This document shows positions 56,998 through 64,000 of a DNA stretch of 64,000 nucleotides, piece after piece. Origin of the DNA: Panulirus ornatus (Eukaryota > Arthropoda > Malacostraca > Decapoda > Palinuridae); contig NC_092231.1 in assembly GCF_036320965.1 (NCBI RefSeq), forward strand, positions 31,108,199 to 31,172,198, written 5' to 3'. Each line of letters opens with the position of its first letter. Positions within the stretch are counted from its first letter, which is position 1. Both the position numbers and the translations under genes were made by a program. The notes beneath the pieces are model-generated. The model was not told the origin of the DNA, did no database searches, and saw only the letters and a program-made list of their open reading frames with translations.

Positions 56998-59044
56998 ATT
57001 TGCTTTGTCGCTGTCTCCCGCATTTGCGAGGTAGCGCAAGGAAACAGAAGAAAGAAATGGCCCAACCCACCCCCATACACATGATATACACACACGTCCA
57101 CACACGCAAATATACATACCTATACATCTCAATGTACACATATATATACACACACAGACACATACATATATACCCATGCACACAATTCACACTGTCTACC
57201 TTTATTCATTCCCATCGCCACCTCACCACACATGGAATACCATCCCCCTCCCCCTCATGTGTGCGAGGTAGCTCTAGGAAAAGATAACAAAGGCCCCATT
57301 CGTTCACACTCAGTCTCCAGCTGTCATGCAATAATGCCCGAAACCACAGCTCCCTTTCCACATCCAGGCCCCACAGAACTTTCCATGGTTTACCCCAGAC
57401 GCTTCACATGCCCTGATTCAATCCACTGACAGCACGTCAACCCCGGTATACCACATCGATCCAATTCACTCTATTCCTTGCCTGCCTTTCACCCTCCTGC
57501 ATGTTCAGGCCCCGATCACTCAGAATCTTTTTCACTCCATCTTTCCACCTCCAATTTGGTCTCCCACTTCTCCTCGTTCCCTCCACCTCCGACACATATA
57601 TCCTCTTGGCCAATCTTTCCTCACTCATTCTCTCCATGTGCCCAAACCATTTCAAAACACCCTCTTCTGCTCTCTCAACCACGCTCTTTTTATTTCCACA
57701 CATCTCTCTTACCCTTACATTACTTACTCGATCAAACCACCTCACACCACACATTGTCCTCAAACATCTCATTTCCAGCACATCCACCCTCCTGCGCACA
57801 ACTCTATCCATAGCCCACGCCTCGCAACCATACAACATTGTTGGAACCACTATTCCTTCAAACATACCCATTTTTGCTTTCCAAGATGTTCTCGACTTCC
57901 ACACATTCTTCAAGGCTCCCAGAATTTTCGCCCCCTCCCCACCCTATGATTCACTTCCGCTTCCATGGTTCCATCCGCTGCCAGATCCACTCCCAGATAT
58001 CTAAAACACTTTATTTCCTCCAGTTTTTCTCCATTCAAACTTACCTCCCAATTGACTTGACCCTCAACCCTACTGTACCTGATAACCTTGCTCTTATTCA
58101 CATTTACTCTTAACTTTCTTCTTTCACACACTTTACCAAACTCAGTCACCAGCTTCTGCAGTTTCTCACATGAATGAGCCACCAGCGCTGTATCATCAGC
58201 GAACAACAACTGACTCACTTCCCAAGCTCTCTCATCCCCAACAGACTTCATACTTGCCCCTCTTTCCAAAACTCTTGCATTCACCTCCCTAACAACCCTA
58301 TCCATAAACAAATTAAACAACCATGGAGACATCACACACCCCTGCTGCAAACCTACATTCACTGAGAACCAATCACTTTCCTCTCTTCCTACACGTACAC
58401 ATGCCTTACATCCTCGATAAAAACTTTTCACTGCTTCTACAACTTGCCTCCCACACCATATATTCTTAATACCTTCCACAGAACATCTCTATCAATTCTA
58501 TCATATGCCTTCTCCAGATCCATAAATGCTACATACAAATCCATTTGCTTTTCTAAGTATTTCTCACATACATTCTTCAAAGCAAACACCTGATCCACAC
58601 ATCCTCTACCACTTCTGAAACCACACTGCTCTTCCCCAATCTGATGCTCTGTACATGCCTTCACCCTCTCAATCAATACCCTCCCATATAATTTCCCAGG
58701 AATACTCAACAAACTTATACCTCTGTAATTTGAGCACTCACTCTTATCCCCTCTGCCTTTGTACAATGGCACTATGCACGCATTCCGCCAATCCTCAGGC
58801 ACCTCACCATGAGTCATACATACATTAAATAACCTTACCAACCAGTCAACAATACAGTCACCCCTTTTTTAATAAATTTCACTGCAATACCATCCAAACC
58901 TGCTGCCTTGCCGGCTTTCATCTTATGCAAAGCTTTTACTACCTCTTCTCTGTCTACCAAATCATTTTCCCTAACCCTCTCACTTTGCACACCATCTTGA
59001 CCAAAACACCTTATATCTCCCACTCTATCATCGAACACGTTCAA
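56998..59044 (-). mobile_element. RTE-like LINE copy 23
   Basis: Minus strand with a long-form 3' UTR, the C-terminal domain (57913-57437 open to VVYRG and a stop), the RT (FADDTALVAH block, 58479-57910), fingers (58841-58437) and the start of the linker (59044-58835). Single-base losses near 57885, 57940, 58439 and 58862 shift the frame. At 59044 the sequence changes abruptly from clean to noisy while staying in the same position of the RTE, and there it follows copy 22. Confidence 0.9.
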
Positions 59045-62000
59045 CCCAAACCTTAAAAATACTCACTCCATTTCTCACTCCCCCACTATTGTTATCACCT
59101 CCCCTTTAAAGGCCCCCTTTCAAAAAGGGTTCCCATTTTTTTTCCTTTTTCTTACGCACTTTATTTACCTCCTTCCAAAAACATCTTTTTATTCCCCCTT
59201 TAAAAATTAAAAATTATACTCTCTAACCCCAACTCTTATTTGCCCTTTTTTCACCTCTTGCACCTTTCTCTTGACCTCCCCCAAATTTCTTTTAACACCC
59301 CCCCAGTCTTTTTTGCACACCCCCAAAACCACCACACAAAAAAACCCCCCCAAACCACACACACACACCCCAAACCCCCCCTTCAATGGGATGGGGGACA
59401 AATGTAATGGGGAAAACCTTGAAAGATTCTATAGATAAATCGGGGAAAACAAGGCAAACGAGAAAATAGCGGGTTTGCAGTGTGATAATTTTTAAAGGGT
59501 TTCTTGATGTTAGTGAAAAAAATTTAACCTCATGGGAAAAAACCTTTTGGGGGTAAGTAGAGTGACCCTTGAAAGGGACATCCCTTCGGGCCCTTTACAG
59601 TGAACACTTGAAGGCTAGAAATAGCTTTGTTTTGCTTTAAAATCTTTTAAAGCCCAAGTAAAGTAAAAAAAAATACCCCGGGCCCGCCCTTTTTAAAAAA
59701 AATATGTAGATAAAACCTCCTTAATTTTATAAAGTTTTATATTTTTTTTACAGTGAAATTTCCTTTTTCCCCTGCTACCAACACCTCACTTTATTTTGAT
59801 TTTAGGGATGTGTTTGTTTGAAATAGAATTTTAATTTGTACTGTATGAAAATCTCCCACTGAATTGCAGTACAGTTAAAAATTTTGTGGGTTTTATCACC
59901 ACTGAAAGCATGAAGGGGGTTTAAAGGGGGCATAAGGGATGGTATACCATTGTTGTTAACTCCCTCCTCTTCCATCACCCCCCCCATTACCGCTGCCCCA
60001 ACCCCCGCAAACAGCATTACACCAGCACCAGAAAAAAATCATTTAAAAAAATGCGGATCAAATTTTATGTTCTTTTTTTTCAAAACAGCTTTTACATCCC
60101 TTTTTCCTCCAAAGACCCAGCATTTTGATTCACTCATTTTTTTTTTTTATGAAATTGGTGAAAAAGGGAAAATAAAAAAAATACTGAAAACTTTTTAAAT
60201 ATACATGAAGAAAACAATACCATGAGAAAACAGCAAGGTGCCCCATGATAAAGTAAAAATCTTTCCCGGGTTTTTAAAGTCAGCTAAAGTGTTACTTAGC
60301 ATGCTTTTTTTTGAATGAAAAAATCTTTAAATTGTATAAAACCCCCCCTTCCAAAGGGTATATAAAATGCAAAAATTCCTAGAAGTGCTACGGGTTAGCA
60401 ACAGCAGAAAGGGCCCATACTTAAAGGGGAAAAGTACCCCCCTCCCGGGAAAGGGTTTTAGTACCTACCACCGGGCCCACTGTTTAAATTGACACCATAA
60501 AACTGTTTGAATATCATATCTAATATAGTTAAGGGGAACATTTTTTAAAAAATATATCTTGATAGTAATAATGGTCATTGGGGCCAAGATTTTTTTATCA
60601 GCAGATAATCACAGTATGGGGGGTTTTGGTCGTTGCCCTTAGGGTATTCCTTTTTTTTTTCATATGTTAAAAAACAGGAAATATAAACATTACGTTTATT
60701 TGGTTTAGTGAAGTTTTTTTGGGTTTTTGAAGAGTACTTTTAAGTTTCTAGAGGTGATTTTATTAGATGTAATGAAATTGGTCCTTTTGGGGGGGTTCAC
60801 AAGGGACCAGGAGCATAACCCCTTGGTTAACTTTAGGGGAGTTCAACTTGACAGTCACTGAAATTTCCGGGTCACTACACAGCCCTCAATATCCCCCCCA
60901 TTGTGAATTACTTATACAGTTTGTGTTAAGTAAATTACATCAGTTTTTTGATGCGAGTGTAGTTTTTTCAAAAAAAATGAATATTAGAAATTTGAAATTA
61001 AAGAGTGCAGTAATTTTTGGCGTTTTTGGCTGGTTGGGCCTTGGGTTTTTTCTCCTCTCGCCACATGTTGTTTTCTTCAGTCTCTTATCAGGTAAATCAA
61101 TAAATCATATATTCTCAATTTAGTTGTGTAAACATTTTGTGAGGTTTGTAATCATCATGAATTTTCCATGAGTTGTTAAACCCCAGATTATGATAAAGAA
61201 TCTTGAATTTTTTAGTACGTTTGGGTTTGGTAATTCGTATTCATCAGTGTTTTGATTAGGATAGTTCCCCCGATAAGCAATTTTTTTTAAAGGGGTTAAA
61301 TTATTTTTTATAATTGCCCTTTAAGACCTACATCTTAGTGGGGAAAGTTTTCAAATCCTGGTAAGGTTTTCTAATATCATTGGCTTTTCCAGGGAAAGTA
61401 ATCAGTGGTGGTAACCGTGCCTTGTTTTGGGTTTTTTGGGGAAGGGTCGATGAATAGTCAACATCCTCTCGGGCAGATTCATTAAAAATTGTATATCCCG
61501 TATAAATGGGTATCTCTAACAAAAGTAAAACACTTAACATCCAAATTGAATAGTCTGTCCCCAAACAGAAAAAATAATCAGAGGTTGACCCGTATACTTG
61601 GCTAGTCATTAGTCACAGGTGGGCTGAATTAGGTAGAACATGGGAGCCCGCTGGGCTTTTAGGGTGGGTGTAAACATTTTTTGTTATTGCCTATGATTCT
61701 GCATTTTTTGCAGAAACCCCCAATACAAATTTTGGGCCGTTTTTGGATCCATACACGGCTTCCAGTGGAAACCCTTTGGGTTTTTCTGTTGTCTTCTCAT
61801 TGTCCTAAATTTCTGTCTGTGGGCAGATACACCATCTCCAGTACTACCACCATCTTCAAATGACCATGGAAGAACACTAGGTCATCTGTAGTTGGAGAAA
61901 AACATGTCTCACCAAAAGGGAGCTGCTTTATAAAGTAGCCCTGTTTCTCCATGGGCTCCACTCTTTAGGAAAAAACAATCTGTCTTCTGTCCATAAAATG

Positions 62001-62643
62001 CAGCTGAAATAAAAAAAATGAAAAACCTTTAGAATACAAATTTGGGTTTCATTTTCAGTTTTTTTCCCCTTTTATGACTATTTCATTTTTTTCTTTACAA
62101 TTTTAAAGGGTCTCTCTGTGACTTACTAACTGATTACTCAACTTGCAGCCCGACAAATCATATTCAACTTGAATACTCTTTTAGCTCTGCAGGTGACATA
62201 TTGTTGAAGATTTTTTACTGTCGTTGACACTTTCCCTAACACAAAAGTTAGCATTTATGACTAATCACGGGAAAAAAAAACTTAAGTTGAATTTGTTACA
62301 AAACAAAAAAAACTCAATAGTTGAGGGAAAGTTGTTACAAGACTTGGGCCCCTGTGTTTTTTATCCACCATTTTTTAATGCCATTTTGAAGCTGGCACTA
62401 CTCCCTGTAATCACAGCCACAGGAAGGGCAAAAGGGAAATTTTTTGACTCCCAGATTGGGTAAGAGCCTGTATGACTAGGGTTTTTGGGGCTACTGCAGG
62501 GTCTGTTTACTTGCATCCCCTACACCCCAAACTAACTTATACTATAAGTAAAATATCAACCCGTCATTTTCTTTAAACCCAATGGTTCACATTGGCCAGT
62601 TAGGGGGGTCTATGCTCTTGTCTTCCCCTGTAGTAGCAGGCTC
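59045..62643. repeat. noisy second version of 52745-56192
   Basis: Colinear with 52745-56192, including the RTE linker end, the CA run, the unique sequence and the candidate exon region (about 60978-61095). Differences are very frequent and mostly lengthen neighbouring homopolymers, for example GTGACAAAAGTTAACC becoming GTGAAAAAAATTTAACC. This is not the transition-rich pattern of natural decay. I read it as low-quality consensus of a duplicate or a second haplotype. It ends at GTAGCAGGCTCT, joined to RTE copy 24. Confidence 0.85.
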
Positions 62644-64000
62644 TTTACTTTGTCGTTGTCTCCCGCATTCGCGAGGTAGCGCAAGGAAACAGACAAAAGA
62701 ATGGCCCAACCCACCCACATACATGTGTATAGACATACACATTTACACACGCAAATATACATACCTATACATCTCAACGAGTACATATATATACTCACGC
62801 AGACATATACATATATACACATGTGCATAATTTACACTGTCTGCCTTTATTTATTCCCATCGCCACCCTGCCACACATGAAAAAAGAACCCCCTCCCCCG
62901 CATGTGCTCGAGGTAGCGCTAGGAAAAGACAACAAAGGCCACATTCGTTCACACTCAGTCTCTAACTGTCATGTATAATGCATCGAAACCACAGCTCCCT
63001 TTCCACATCCAGGGCCCACAAAACTTTCTATGGTTTACCCCAGACACTTCACATGCCTCGGTTTAATCCATTGACAGCATGTCGACCCCAGTATACTACA
63101 TCCCTCCAATTCACTTTATTTCTTGCATGCCTTTCACCCTCCTGCATGTTCAGGCCGCGATCACTCAAAATCTTTTTCACTCCATCTTTCCACCTCCAAT
63201 TTGGTCTTCCACTTCTCCTCATTCCTTCCACCTCTGACACATATATCCTCTTGGTCAGTACTTCCTCACTCATTCTCTCCATGTGACCAAACCATTTCAA
63301 AACACCCTCTTCTGCTCTCTCAACACACTCTTTTTATTACCACACATCTCTCTTACCCTGTTATTACTTACTCGATCAAATCACCTAACACCACATATTG
63401 TCCTCAAACATCTCATTTACAGCACATCCACCCTCCTTCGCACAACTCTATCTATAGCCCATGCTTCGCAACCGTATAACATTGTTGGAAGCACAATTCC
63501 TTCAAACATACCCATTTTTGCTGCTCCGAGATAATGTTCTCACTTCCACACATTCTTCAAGGCTCACAGAATTTTCGCCCCCTCCCCCACCCTATGATTC
63601 ACTTCCGCTTCCATGGTTCCATCTGCTGCCAAATCCACTCCCAGATATCTAAAACACTTCACCTCCTCCAGTTTTTCTCCATTCAAACTTACCTTCCAAT
63701 TGACTTGACCCTCAACCCTACTGTACCTAATAACCTTGCTCTTATTCACATTTACTCTCAGCTTTCCTCTTTCACACACTTTCCCAAACTCAGTCACCAG
63801 CTTCTGCAATTTCTCACACGAAACAGCCACCAGCGCTATATCATCAGCAAACAACAACTGACTCACTTCCCAAGCTCTCTCATCCACAAGAGACTGCATA
63901 CTTGCCCCTCTTTCCAAAACTCTTGTATTTGCCTCCCTAACAACCCCATCCATAAACAAATTAAACAACCATGGAGACATCACACACCCCTGCTGCAAAC
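62644..64000 (-). mobile_element. RTE-like LINE copy 24, near-identical to copy 22
   Basis: Matches 50684-52040 at a constant offset of 11960 with no indel seen. I noticed four differences (opposite 51700, 51702, 51703 and 51955). It carries the same frameshifts and runs off the right edge. Such identity over shared private defects means duplication of one insertion, real or through assembly, and not two separate insertions. Confidence 0.93.

Overview
The window is animal nuclear DNA, most likely from an arthropod and probably a decapod crustacean. The basis is one recognisable gene exon (a POSH/SH3RF RING exon flanked by spliceosomal splice sites), non-LTR retrotransposons of RTE, Jockey and CR1/L2 type, a Tigger-like DNA transposon, and long TA/CA microsatellites. 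The decapod assignment rests on my recollection of repeat families and is an inference. There are no operons or bacterial features. One run of 100 Ns (12882-12981) marks a scaffold gap.

Roughly 60% of the sequence consists of about two dozen copies and fragments of a single RTE-like LINE family. The family has an apurinic-type endonuclease (EN), a reverse transcriptase (RT) with an FADD motif, and a C-terminal domain, about 999 codons in all. The best copy, 46349-49674 (+), is open over its whole length except for two nonsense codons. Many copies lie in alternating orientation, giving head-to-head and tail-to-tail inverted repeats (3206-4640, 12983-18269, 22950-26449, 39926-43062, 41327-44712). 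Many copy edges abut TA microsatellites.

Layout. 1-5716: three RTE pieces. 5717-6766: POSH exon and flanking introns. 6767-11215: an old RTE copy split by a younger copy and by a Jockey tail. 11216-12881: unique sequence, then the gap. 12983-26575: RTE copies 6-12 and two short SINE-like elements. 26576-28600: unique. 28600-37470: a CR1/L2-like LINE split by a Tigger-like transposon, which is itself split by a Jockey-like LINE and a SINE, with an RTE copy at the edge. 37471-38289: unique. 38290-52996: RTE copies 14-22 and a SINE. 53041-56997: mostly unique, with one candidate small exon. 56998-59044: RTE copy 23. 59045-62643: a noisy, homopolymer-rich second version of 52745-56192. 62644-64000: an almost identical second copy of 50684-52040.

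The short elements look like non-autonomous partners of the RTE family, joining its 5' end to its 3' terminal box, as Bov-A does for BovB. The clearest host gene evidence is the first coding exon of POSH. The remaining unique sequence reads as intron or intergenic DNA.
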